This document shows, piece by piece, positions 7,851 through 14,798 of a stretch of 64,000 nt of DNA. Where the stretch lies: positions 24,276 to 88,275 of the forward strand of contig JACQQF010000037.1 of NCBI GenBank assembly GCA_016207095.1, given 5' to 3'. The stretch's first letter is position 1, and each line of letters starts with the position of its first letter. The stretch is from Candidatus Methylomirabilota bacterium (GTDB lineage: Bacteria > Methylomirabilota > Methylomirabilia > Methylomirabilales > Methylomirabilaceae). Made by a program: the position numbers and the translations under genes. The notes under the pieces were generated by a model, which did not search any database, was not told the DNA's origin, and saw only the letters and a list, made by a program, of their open reading frames with translations.

Positions 7851-8828
7851 TCAATGACGGCGAATCGCGGCAACAGGTATCCTGCCCTCGGCCAGCAACG
7901 CCTGCGTTCCCCTACTCCGCTGCGCGTCCCGTCCGGGCTGGATCGCGGCCAAACGCCCCTTCCACGGCACGAGGTCGAACCGCTCGCCCTTCGGATGCGC
8001 CTCATACGTGTCGATCAGGTCGCGGTAGAACTTGACGATAGCGCCCACGAGGGACACGGCGTACTCGCGGCCCTGGATCTTCAGGCAGTGGACACCTAGG
8101 TCGATCAGGTGCGGGACATCGTCCAAGAGGAAGAATGCGTCGTTCTTGAGGGCGACGTGGTCCTCCCACTTGGTGTCGCCGCTGTAGAGCTGCCAGTCCT
8201 CCAAACAGACCCTGTAATCAAGGCCACCCCGGTTCGGGCTCCCCTTGAAGAGGTCTTTGCCTCCATCGTCGATCGTTCGCTCAAGCCGATGATAGGGTGA
8301 CATCCAGCACTTACCGAGATAGGTGTAACAGTAGTTGGCGTGGATCAGGATCTCAATCCCTACGTCGAGCTGCTCCTTGCGGGAGGCAAGCTCCCTGAGA
8401 GTCAGTTTCGTGTCCGCCACCACCTGCGAGACACCGATCTCCCGATAGAAGGCCACGTCAGCGTTGTTCAAGATGTTGGCCCCGATGCTGGCGTGGATGG
8501 TCAACTCGGGGAAATGCCGGTGGACGACCGCAATCGCCCCGACATCGGTCATAATGGCCCCATCGGCACCGTACCCAACGAGGGTCTCCATTCGGCGCAA
8601 GAGGTCCGGGATCTCCCTGGACTGCATGTTCGTGTTGAAGGCCACCCGGAGCTTCGCGCCGCCATCGTGGGCGATCCGGATCGAGTCTCGGACAGCGGCG
8701 TCGTCCATCTCGAAGGCGTCGCGGCGGCGGCTCCATCCGCGAGGTCCGACATAGATGGCATTCGCCCCGTTCCCGACCGCCTCCGCGACCATCTCCAGAT
8801 TGCCCGCGGGAGCTAACAGCTCGATCAT
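7851..8828 (-). CDS. U32-family protein, UbiU-like cysteine pattern
   Basis: I chose ATG 8828 (MIELLAPAGN) because it overlaps the stop of the upstream U32 gene as ATGA; the product is 325 aa. Family landmarks are LLAPAGN at the N-terminus, AIYVGPRGW and the late LKIQGRE motif. Four cysteines occur as C-x6-C (YCYTYLGKC), x33, C (YRVC), x39, C (VHC), which parallels the [4Fe-4S] ligands of UbiU and other U32 proteins. Known U32 enzymes carry out O2-independent hydroxylations (ubiquinone UbiUV, RNA RlhA/TrhP). A role as the catalytic partner of the UbiV-like neighbour is inferred; the substrate is unknown. Confidence 0.8.
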   Translation of the reverse strand: MIELLAPAGNLEMVAEAVGNGANAIYVGPRGWSRRRDAFEMDDAAVRDSIRIAHDGGAKLRVAFNTNMQSREIPDLLRRMETLVGYGADGAIMTDVGAIAVVHRHFPELTIHASIGANILNNADVAFYREIGVSQVVADTKLTLRELASRKEQLDVGIEILIHANYCYTYLGKCWMSPYHRLERTIDDGGKDLFKGSPNRGGLDYRVCLEDWQLYSGDTKWEDHVALKNDAFFLLDDVPHLIDLGVHCLKIQGREYAVSLVGAIVKFYRDLIDTYEAHPKGERFDLVPWKGRLAAIQPGRDAQRSRGTQALLAEGRIPVAAIRRH

Positions 8829-9838
8829 CGAATCACTCCTTTCACCTGAGAGAGTTGAAGGAGGTCTGTACCGGGCCGCCCCGGCCCCGAGGCCTCCGCC
8901 CAACGCCGCGCGCCCAGGTACTCCATTCCCGACCCCCCGAAGTAAAAGCCGTTGCAGAGGCCGACCCGAGCATGGTTTCTGAGCGTGTTCCACCACCCCT
9001 CTTCCATGCCGTTCATTCCTGCGACAGCCTGCTTCAGCGCCTCACGGTAGACCCTGCCGACCTCCAGCCGATAGGCGGGACTCTCCGAGACCGCCTCGAT
9101 CCGAAAACAATCACGCCCCTCCGCCACAAGCTGGGGGAGGTGCTCCAGCATGCAGACATCCCGTCCGCTCAGGACCCCTTTCCCTATTGACTTCATCGCC
9201 CAGTCGCCCTGCTTGAGGAAGAGATCCTGCTGGCAGAGGTCGGGACACTTCACCCCCCATGCCTCCTCATAGTCCAAGAGGAAACAGTGATCCGAAATGC
9301 CAAGCGGCATCTTCCCGTGAACCAGCAGCTCCATCGGAAGCCCGACCTGGCGCTGGATCTGACCGATCTCCTCCAGGCTCAACTCGTAGTTGGGGGTGAT
9401 CCGCATCGCCCCGAATCGCTTGAGGACTTCGGCGCCGGCATCGGTGTAGACGTTTGCGAGCCCGCCGATGTGGACCGGCAGGCCGGGGTGTGTTTCGTGG
9501 ACGATCTTCAGCACCCCGAGATTATGGACCTCGACCGCATCGGCGCCAGCCTCGACGGCCACCGCCAGAGCCTTGCGGAGCTTCGGAAGAAAATCGTTCC
9601 GCGGGGCGGCGTACGAGGTGACGTACGCCCTCTTGCCCTGAACTTTAACAGCCGCGATCGCTTCCCGAAGGTCATCGAGATGCTCCAGTAGGTTCGCCTC
9701 GTATAGCCGGCACGTGATATTGCCCAAATAGATCGCGTCGTACGGGCTCAGGTCTGAGGCCTTGAGGTCACGCAGATTCGAGATCGTTGTATTCAGCTCA
9801 AACGACCGGGTCACCCAGTCTCCTTCCCCACACGTCAT
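8825..9838 (-). CDS. U32-family protein, UbiV-like cysteine pattern
   Basis: I chose ATG 9838 (MTCGEGDW), overlapping the upstream stop as ATGA; the product is 337 aa. A cysteine in NITC near residue 42 and the spacing C-x12-C-x3-C in DHC...GVKCPDLC reproduce the four [4Fe-4S] ligands known for UbiV (one early cysteine, then C-x12-C-x3-C). LVHGKMPLG matches the family's cluster region. It ends one base into the start of the UbiU-like gene, so the two are translated together, as expected for a UbiU-UbiV type heterodimer. About 60 C-terminal residues contain a further GFYFGGSG segment. Confidence 0.8.
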   Translation of the reverse strand: MTCGEGDWVTRSFELNTTISNLRDLKASDLSPYDAIYLGNITCRLYEANLLEHLDDLREAIAAVKVQGKRAYVTSYAAPRNDFLPKLRKALAVAVEAGADAVEVHNLGVLKIVHETHPGLPVHIGGLANVYTDAGAEVLKRFGAMRITPNYELSLEEIGQIQRQVGLPMELLVHGKMPLGISDHCFLLDYEEAWGVKCPDLCQQDLFLKQGDWAMKSIGKGVLSGRDVCMLEHLPQLVAEGRDCFRIEAVSESPAYRLEVGRVYREALKQAVAGMNGMEEGWWNTLRNHARVGLCNGFYFGGSGMEYLGARRWAEASGPGRPGTDLLQLSQVKGVIR

Positions 9839-10770
9839 CGGCGCGCCACCGTCCAGGACGGCTCGAGCGAGGGTTCCTGGAAGGTGGGAAGGGGGGTTGT
9901 ATCCATCCATGCATCGATCGCCGCCCGGTAGCGGCGAACGAGCGGGGCAAGCAGGTCCGGTGAAAGACTTCTGCCCTGGAGCTTGACCACATCGACGCCG
10001 GCATCCAGGACATCAGACAGGTCGTTGATGGGACTGATCTGGCGGCTGGGCAACAGGCGCTTCGTCACCTGCTGTCCGTCCAGGTAAAGACCCCACGGCT
10101 GCTCGCAGACCTTGAAGCAGACACCGGCGCCTCCACGCTTCATGCTGCCGACGAGCCGGCTCCCCTCTCCGTGCACCTCTGCCAGGGGAGTCGGATTAAG
10201 ACGGTAATAGCTTGGCATCCAACATTTGCCCAGCAGGATGAACTCCTCCACCATGTGGATCATAACCTCGGTCATCACGTCCGGGACCTGCGCGATGGCG
10301 CGGAGCTCATCCAGGGAAAGGGTGCCGGGCAGGACGACCGCATCGGCCCCCAGATCGCGGTAGAAGGCGACATCTGCCTCGTTCATGGCTGCACACCCGA
10401 TGCTCGCGGTGATGCACAACGCCGGGTAGCGAGCCCGCAGTTCCTCCAGAAGACCTGGGTCGTTGACGATGACGCCATCGATCCCCCAGCCGATCAGCTC
10501 AGCGACTCGACCGAGGAGGTATCGCCGTTGGGTTCGGCGAGGGATGGTGTTGAGTGCAACTCGGACTCTTCGAGACCGGGCATGGGCAGTCTTGAGAACC
10601 TCCTGAAGCTCTTCCGAGGTCAGCTCGCCTTTTGCCCCGCCGCGGCTCCATCCCTTGAGACCGACGTAGATGGCGTCGGCGCCGGACTCGAAGGCTGCCA
10701 CGGCAGCAGTCGGGTCACCGGCGGGCGCAAGGAGGATCGGCGCATCTGCCCGATGGAGAATTAGTGACAT
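9835..10770 (-). CDS. Third U32-family protein, cysteine ligands partly lost
   Basis: 311 aa from ATG. It is clearly related to the UbiU-like protein (ILLAPAGDP, AIYVGLKGWSRGG, LLGKCWMPSYYRLN, VVKLQGRS). Of the four positions expected to bind [4Fe-4S], two are kept (LLGKC and FKVC). The first Cys of C-x6-C is replaced and the last Cys is Val in VDVVKLQGR. It may lack a cluster or bind one differently. It is the first gene of the coupled U32 trio; the IclR-type palindrome sits immediately upstream of its start, overlapping the ribosome-binding site. Confidence 0.8.
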   Translation of the reverse strand: MSLILHRADAPILLAPAGDPTAAVAAFESGADAIYVGLKGWSRGGAKGELTSEELQEVLKTAHARSRRVRVALNTIPRRTQRRYLLGRVAELIGWGIDGVIVNDPGLLEELRARYPALCITASIGCAAMNEADVAFYRDLGADAVVLPGTLSLDELRAIAQVPDVMTEVMIHMVEEFILLGKCWMPSYYRLNPTPLAEVHGEGSRLVGSMKRGGAGVCFKVCEQPWGLYLDGQQVTKRLLPSRQISPINDLSDVLDAGVDVVKLQGRSLSPDLLAPLVRRYRAAIDAWMDTTPLPTFQEPSLEPSWTVARR

Positions 10771-10775
10771 CGTAT

Positions 10776-10793
10776 CGTTCTCCCTGTCGAACG
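10776..10793 (-). promoter_or_regulatory. Probable IclR operator before the U32 operon
   Basis: The inverted repeat CGTTC-N8-GAACG, core GTTCTCCCTGTCGAAC at 10777-10792 (plus-strand reading), lies six bases upstream of the first U32 start codon and overlaps its purine-rich ribosome-binding site. It differs at only two of 16 positions from a palindrome upstream of the neighbouring iclR-family gene, so both are likely bound by that regulator. Confidence 0.65.
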
Positions 10794-10829
10794 AAAACTA
10801 GGGCAGGGTAGCACCCATTCCAGGGTGAG

Positions 10830-11624
10830 TCAAGTGGAAAGTGGCGATGTCGGCTCGGCCCCGCCCATGGCGTGGGTGATCAGAGAGGCCACCTCTCGCA
10901 CCTTCCGTCCATAGCGAGGCAGGCGGCGGGGCGGCATCGCAGATCCGAAGCCGACGAGGCCGATCGTCAGGACGGGATGCCCCTGATGGTCGAAGATCGC
11001 AGCGGCCACACTATTGATCCCAGCCTGGATCTCTCCTAGGCTTGCCGCATAACCACGGCGCTTGGCTTCTTCCACCTCCCGCCTGACCCTAGCCAGCACC
11101 GACCCTCTCCGCCCCCGCTGGCCGAGCACGATCTCCGCCCGGAGCACCCGCTCGATGTCGGATTCCCGCATACGGCACAGAAGACTCCTTCCCATGGCCC
11201 CAGAGACCAGCGGCAGCACTTGGCCCAGCGGGACCGTGACACGGAAATCATCCAGCACCTCCGCCTTGTCAATGACCACCACCTTGTCTTGAACGAGGCG
11301 TCCCAACAGAGAGGTCAGCCGCATCTCCTCGAACAGATCGACCAGAAACGGCTTGGCCACAACGGCGCCGCTGGCGGCGGCCGCGACCGCCCCACCCAGC
11401 TCAATCAGCGCCGTGCCAAGCGAGTATTTCTTGGTTACCTGGTCGTAGGCGACCAAGGCGTGCCGCTCCAGTGTTCGCAAGATGGTGAAACAAGTGCTCT
11501 TGTTGACCTGGACCCCTCGGCTTAACTCCGACACCCCCCAGGGCCGGTGATTGCGCTCTTTGAGGAAGCGGAGTAGCCTGATCGCGTGCTCCAGGGCCGG
11601 AACCCGATATCCCTCTGCCGCCAT
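10830..11624 (-). CDS. IclR-family transcriptional regulator (U32-linked)
   Basis: I chose ATG 11624 (MAAEGYRVPALEHAIRLL), giving 264 aa, normal for the family; the frame stays open upstream into the operator region but without a better start. It has an N-terminal winged helix-turn-helix (about 10-70; WGVSELSRGVQVNKSTCFTILRTLERHALV). The C-terminal ligand-binding domain includes GAMGRSLLCRM and GINSVAAAIFDHQGHPVLTI. It lies 59 bp upstream of the three U32 genes on the same strand, and two palindromes occupy its own promoter region. Autoregulation and control of the U32 operon are inferred; the effector is unknown. Confidence 0.9.
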   Translation of the reverse strand: MAAEGYRVPALEHAIRLLRFLKERNHRPWGVSELSRGVQVNKSTCFTILRTLERHALVAYDQVTKKYSLGTALIELGGAVAAAASGAVVAKPFLVDLFEEMRLTSLLGRLVQDKVVVIDKAEVLDDFRVTVPLGQVLPLVSGAMGRSLLCRMRESDIERVLRAEIVLGQRGRRGSVLARVRREVEEAKRRGYAASLGEIQAGINSVAAAIFDHQGHPVLTIGLVGFGSAMPPRRLPRYGRKVREVASLITHAMGGAEPTSPLST

Positions 11625-11649
11625 ATGGACGATTTCCAGACTGTTATTC

Positions 11650-11684
11650 GTTCTCTCTAGAGAACATCGTTCTCCCAATCGAAC
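11650..11684 (-). promoter_or_regulatory. Tandem palindromes upstream of the iclR-family gene
   Basis: Two 16-bp palindromes lie side by side: GTTCTCTCTAGAGAAC at 11650-11665 (perfect 6-bp arms) and GTTCTCCCAATCGAAC at 11669-11684. They start 25 bp upstream of the start codon. The second matches 14 of 16 bases of the site in front of the U32 operon, supporting an autoregulatory operator. Confidence 0.65.
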
Positions 11685-11740
11685 ATTTCTAGCAGTGAAG
11701 GGCGGGCCTCGTCAAGAGGAAAGGAAACCTGGAAACGGAA

Positions 11741-11776
11741 CGGCCTGGAGTTCAATTGTCCACTGACTCCAGGCCG
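11741..11776 (-). terminator. Hairpin downstream of the acyl-CoA ligase gene
   Basis: An 11-bp perfect stem (CGGCCTGGAGT / ACTCCAGGCCG) with a 14-base loop lies 40 bp after the ligase stop codon. On the minus strand it is followed by TTCCGTTTCC, a weak pyrimidine tail. It probably terminates the CoA-transferase/ligase operon before the divergent-spaced iclR promoter region. Confidence 0.5.
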
Positions 11777-11816
11777 CTGAGATTGCTGCGTGGGGGCTTT
11801 CGGATGGCGTACCGAT

Positions 11817-13487
11817 TTATTTGGCCTTTGCCTTGTCTTGCTCCCGCTGGCGGAGGACCCGGCGGAGAAGCTTGCCGGTCCCGGGCCCGCCAGGACCGGG
11901 TGCCCGAGGCATCTGGTCGGTGAACTCGACCTCCCTCGGCAACTTGTAGACGGCGACCTTCCCCTTGCAGAACTCTATCAGCTGCGCCTTGAGGGCTTCG
12001 GAGGGCTGCTGCCCCGATTTGAGAGCGACGAAGGCCTTGGTCTTCTGGCCCATGACCGGGTCCGGTACGCCAACAATCCCCGCGTCTGCGACTGCGGGAT
12101 GTGTCACCAGGACATCCTCGATCTCCTCGGGGCCGATCCTGTACCCCGAACTCTTGATGAGATCGTCCTCACGCGCCAGGAACCAGATGTAGCCATCCTC
12201 GTCCATGCTGACCATATCCCCCGCGCGGCACCAGCCATCCTTCACAGCGCTGCGCTGCTTTTCCGGGTCGCGCCAATAGATCGTCCCCGTGGGGCCCCTT
12301 GCCCAAAGCTGGCCGCTTTCACCCGGCTTACAATCCTTCCCCTCTTCGTTGACAACTCGCAGCTCGTAGCCCGGGATCGCCGGCCCGATCGATCCCGGCT
12401 TGACCTTGCGGGTCGCCGCCGAGCTGATGAAAACAAACATCATCTCGGTGGTTCCGAGCCCCTCGAAGATCTCCTGCCCAAACTTCCCCTTCCAATCGAG
12501 GTATGTCTGGGCGGTCAACGACTCGCCTCCGCCCGTGCAGGTCTTGAGCGAGCTGAGGTTGAACCGCTTCCCGGCGTCCGGAACCTGGAGCAACTTCCGA
12601 TAGGCGGTCGGAAGGGCCGAAAGAATGCTGACCTTATGGTTCTGGATCGTCTCAAACATCCCATCCGGGGTGAAGCGCGGCAGGAGCGACAGGGCCGCGC
12701 CGAATCGATAGGGAATGGTGGCCGCGGCGGAATAGCCGGCCGCCATGGACAGAGGGGCGGCGCTAAGCAGCACGTCATTTTCCGTGAGACGCCAGCAGTG
12801 TTTGCCGAAGCCATCGGGGACGATGAGGGCTTCCTCCATGAAATGGGCCGTCCCCTTCGGCAGCCCGGTCGTCCCGGAGGTAAAGAGAAGTACCGAGACA
12901 TCCATGCGATCCCTCCGCACAGGGTCGCACGTCGGCTCGCCGGAATCGAGCAGCTCCTGATATAGGAGATATCCCTTCTTCTTGATCTCCTCCGCGTCGC
13001 CGCCGACAACGATAATGTGCTTCACCGTTTTCAGTTCAGGCTTCGCTTTCTCAAGCTCCTCCAGCAGTGTCGCGGCGACGATGACCGCCTTGACCTCAGC
13101 ATTGTTGAACACGTGGGCGATCTCGGCCCTGGAAAAGAGAACGGAGGTCGGCAGGACTACGGCGCCGATCTTCAGCACGGCGAAGTTCGCCACGATCGCC
13201 GGCGGGATATTCGGTAGGCGCAACGCGAGCCGATCGCCCTCCTCGATCCCGAGCTTCTTCAGCGCACTCCCCAGCTTGTTGACCTGGGCTAAGAGGGCTT
13301 TATAGGGGATTCTCTTGTCATCGAAACAGAGCGCCACCCGGTCCCCCTTGCCCGCGGCGACGGTCTTGTCCAACAACTCCTCGGTGCTATTCAGCCGCTG
13401 AGGGATATGCTTGAACTCCGGTAGCGTGTAGATGCGCTGCGGCCTGAGCTCGCTCGGCGGCAGGTAGTCGGCCGGTATCTTCCCCAT
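11817..13487 (-). CDS. AMP-dependent acyl-CoA synthetase (aryl/acyl-CoA ligase)
   Basis: 556 aa from ATG with GGGGGAG upstream. The ATP/AMP-binding signature LLFTSGTTGLPKGTAHF lies near residue 205. YELRVVNEEGK and W-x-x-AGDMVSMDEDGY (A8 region) follow, and the C-terminal R-x-G-P-x-E-I/V-E and K-x-P-R-E (KLPREVEF) motifs hold the catalytic lysine region. The family converts a carboxylic acid, ATP and CoA to the acyl-CoA; closest in feel to benzoate/2-aminobenzoate-type ligases, but the substrate is not decidable here. It is the last gene of a unit with two CoA-transferases, implying metabolism of an activated organic acid. Confidence 0.85.
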   Translation of the reverse strand: MGKIPADYLPPSELRPQRIYTLPEFKHIPQRLNSTEELLDKTVAAGKGDRVALCFDDKRIPYKALLAQVNKLGSALKKLGIEEGDRLALRLPNIPPAIVANFAVLKIGAVVLPTSVLFSRAEIAHVFNNAEVKAVIVAATLLEELEKAKPELKTVKHIIVVGGDAEEIKKKGYLLYQELLDSGEPTCDPVRRDRMDVSVLLFTSGTTGLPKGTAHFMEEALIVPDGFGKHCWRLTENDVLLSAAPLSMAAGYSAAATIPYRFGAALSLLPRFTPDGMFETIQNHKVSILSALPTAYRKLLQVPDAGKRFNLSSLKTCTGGGESLTAQTYLDWKGKFGQEIFEGLGTTEMMFVFISSAATRKVKPGSIGPAIPGYELRVVNEEGKDCKPGESGQLWARGPTGTIYWRDPEKQRSAVKDGWCRAGDMVSMDEDGYIWFLAREDDLIKSSGYRIGPEEIEDVLVTHPAVADAGIVGVPDPVMGQKTKAFVALKSGQQPSEALKAQLIEFCKGKVAVYKLPREVEFTDQMPRAPGPGGPGTGKLLRRVLRQREQDKAKAK

Positions 13488-13496
13488 CGTCTCCCC

Positions 13497-13868
13497 CTAC
13501 TTGTTCAGAAGGTTCTGCAACGCTTCCTCGACCCCAACGAGACGGCCCAGGTCCTTGTCGCTTCGAGGGTACACCTCTTCTGGATAGCGGTCTCCTTCTT
13601 TGGCGTAGATCAACAGGGCCGGGACCGCCTTCCCGAACTCCTCCTCCAGCGCCCCCTTTGCGCCGAAGACCGCCCGCTTGCTGGCGCTCGGTCCCGTCAC
13701 CGCCGCATTATATTTCATGAACCCCGGAGGGCTGACTTCGACATCGATAGCGCTGGCGTTCACCCCCTTTACCTTCAACTTCTCGCACAATTCGATCGCC
13801 TTGCCGTTATCGCAAGAGAATTGCGACCCCGGAGTGACTTTACTGCTGTAGTAGAAGTCAACTTTCAT
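13497..13868 (-). CDS. Thioredoxin-fold-like small protein, 123 aa
   Basis: ATG 13868 was chosen over longer readings because GGAG lies upstream and the extension is non-protein-like. The product begins with a strand (MKVDFYYSSKV). A helix with two separated cysteines (SCDNGKAIELCEKL) follows, then a second strand (NASAIDV) and VPALLIYAKEGDRY, which resembles the cis-proline strand of thioredoxin folds. No CxxC motif is present. It lies 9 bp upstream of the ligase gene. Function unknown; possibly an accessory protein of the acyl-CoA pathway. Confidence 0.65.
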   Translation of the reverse strand: MKVDFYYSSKVTPGSQFSCDNGKAIELCEKLKVKGVNASAIDVEVSPPGFMKYNAAVTGPSASKRAVFGAKGALEEEFGKAVPALLIYAKEGDRYPEEVYPRSDKDLGRLVGVEEALQNLLNK

Positions 13869-14013
13869 TGCGCTCTTCTCCTCTGTGTTGAGCCTCGAAT
13901 GCGTTTCGCGGGATGCTTGGCGAGCCGAAACGGTTGAAGCGATTTGCGCGCGTCTCGCACGCCAAGCGGATCCGGTCAAGGCGTCAACCGTCTATCGTAC
14001 ACGCTTCAGAAAG

Positions 14014-14048
14014 AAGGCCACGGCCCCGAAGTTAGGGACCGTGGCCTT
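14014..14048 (-). terminator. Intercistronic hairpin with U-rich tail
   Basis: The 14-bp arms AAGGCCACGGCCCC and GGGACCGTGGCCTT pair fully on the minus-strand transcript (one G-U) around a 7-base loop, followed by CTTTCTG. It sits between the 51-aa gene and the 123-aa gene, so it may terminate partially or protect the upstream mRNA. Confidence 0.6.
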
Positions 14049-14121
14049 CAGTGCCTTGTAACTCCGCCGATTGCCCAAGGTATGGGGCCGCGCAGGCCGA
14101 AGTTGGCAATGAGGCGAGCCG

Positions 14122-14277
14122 CTATGCGCCGGGCTTCCACCCCTTAGGGATGATCCGCACGTACGGGTATTCGATCTTGGTGCAGTAGCCGTCGTACGCC
14201 TTCGCGACAATCGGATCCAATGCCGGCTCGAAGCACTCCGGCGTCGCATGGATCGGGCAGTTCTGTTTTCCAGCCAT
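14122..14277 (-). CDS. Very small cysteine-containing protein, 51 aa
   Basis: Start ATG 14277, preceded by GGAGGTGTCTGG, an excellent ribosome-binding site; TAG at 14122-14124. The 51-residue product has three cysteines (7, 15, 32) and His10 in NCPIHATPEC, then aromatic and basic residues ending KGWKPGA. It could bind a metal or Fe-S centre as a small subunit. It stands between two strong hairpins within the CoA-transferase/ligase operon. I do not recognise the family. The ribosome-binding site and operon position make it a credible gene despite its length. Confidence 0.6.
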   Translation of the reverse strand: MAGKQNCPIHATPECFEPALDPIVAKAYDGYCTKIEYPYVRIIPKGWKPGA

Positions 14278-14316
14278 CCAGACACCTCCTTCTTCCCCCG
14301 GGGATTCCCCAGAGGG

Positions 14317-14350
14317 AGCCCGGACGGGGTCAGAGGGCCCCGTCCGGGCT
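14317..14350 (-). terminator. Perfect 13-bp hairpin between operon genes
   Basis: AGCCCGGACGGGG at 14317-14329 pairs exactly with CCCCGTCCGGGCT at 14338-14350 around an 8-base loop. It lies 20 bp after the zinc-ribbon gene and 40 bp before the 51-aa gene. The minus-strand side lacks a clear U-tract (TCCCTCT), so an mRNA-stability or processing role is at least as likely as termination. Confidence 0.5.
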
Positions 14351-14369
14351 TTCTCGGTTCATGGGGAGA

Positions 14370-14777
14370 TTACTTGTACGGCCTCCCTTCCAGGATGAAC
14401 TTCGGCCGGCTGCCGACCAAGTCCTCTGGCTTGAGTGGGCCACCACTTACCAGCTTGCCCCGAACGTTCTTGTAGATCGGGATCGGTTTGCCCTGGAAGT
14501 CGGGTCGGGCCTTGGGGGCCTCACTGACCTTGTCGGCCGACCTCCAGTCCTTCTTATAGTCTTTGGTCTGGGCGAATCCGGGCAGCTTGTCATGCGGCGC
14601 CGTGGCCGCCGTCGGCCCACTCACCCGCGTGCCGTTGTTGATCTCAACAGCCCAGATCGCGTCGCACCCTGCGCACTTCACCTTCCCTTTGAAGAACCAG
14701 AAGGTGAAAGGGTCCAGGTAGTTCAGCGCCTGGCACTTGGAGCACTCCAGAATCAGAGAGCAATTTGCAAAGGACAT
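14370..14777 (-). CDS. Zinc-ribbon protein in CoA-transferase operon, 135 aa
   Basis: ATG 14777 with AGGAGG seven bases upstream; TTG 14783 would add two residues. An N-terminal ribbon CSKC (near 14) and CAGC (near 36) flanks an aromatic segment (YLDPFTFWFFKG). The rest is basic, proline-rich and apparently extended, ending FILEGRPYK. Such ribbons occur on accessory subunits of acyl-CoA enzymes, but I do not recognise this family. Its place directly downstream of the two CoA-transferases suggests a complex partner or stability factor. Confidence 0.7.
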   Translation of the reverse strand: MSFANCSLILECSKCQALNYLDPFTFWFFKGKVKCAGCDAIWAVEINNGTRVSGPTAATAPHDKLPGFAQTKDYKKDWRSADKVSEAPKARPDFQGKPIPIYKNVRGKLVSGGPLKPEDLVGSRPKFILEGRPYK

Positions 14778-14798
14778 CAGCAACCCTCCTTTCGAGCC

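Noticed and set aside
11790..12965. A 391-codon plus-strand frame over the acyl-CoA ligase
   Set aside because: Opposite a gene with intact ATP-binding and C-terminal motifs; no recognisable protein features.
14317..14350. Hairpin considered as a definite terminator
   Set aside because: On the coding (minus) strand it is followed by TCCCTCT rather than a U-tract, and the operon continues beyond it, so it is listed only as a likely structural element.
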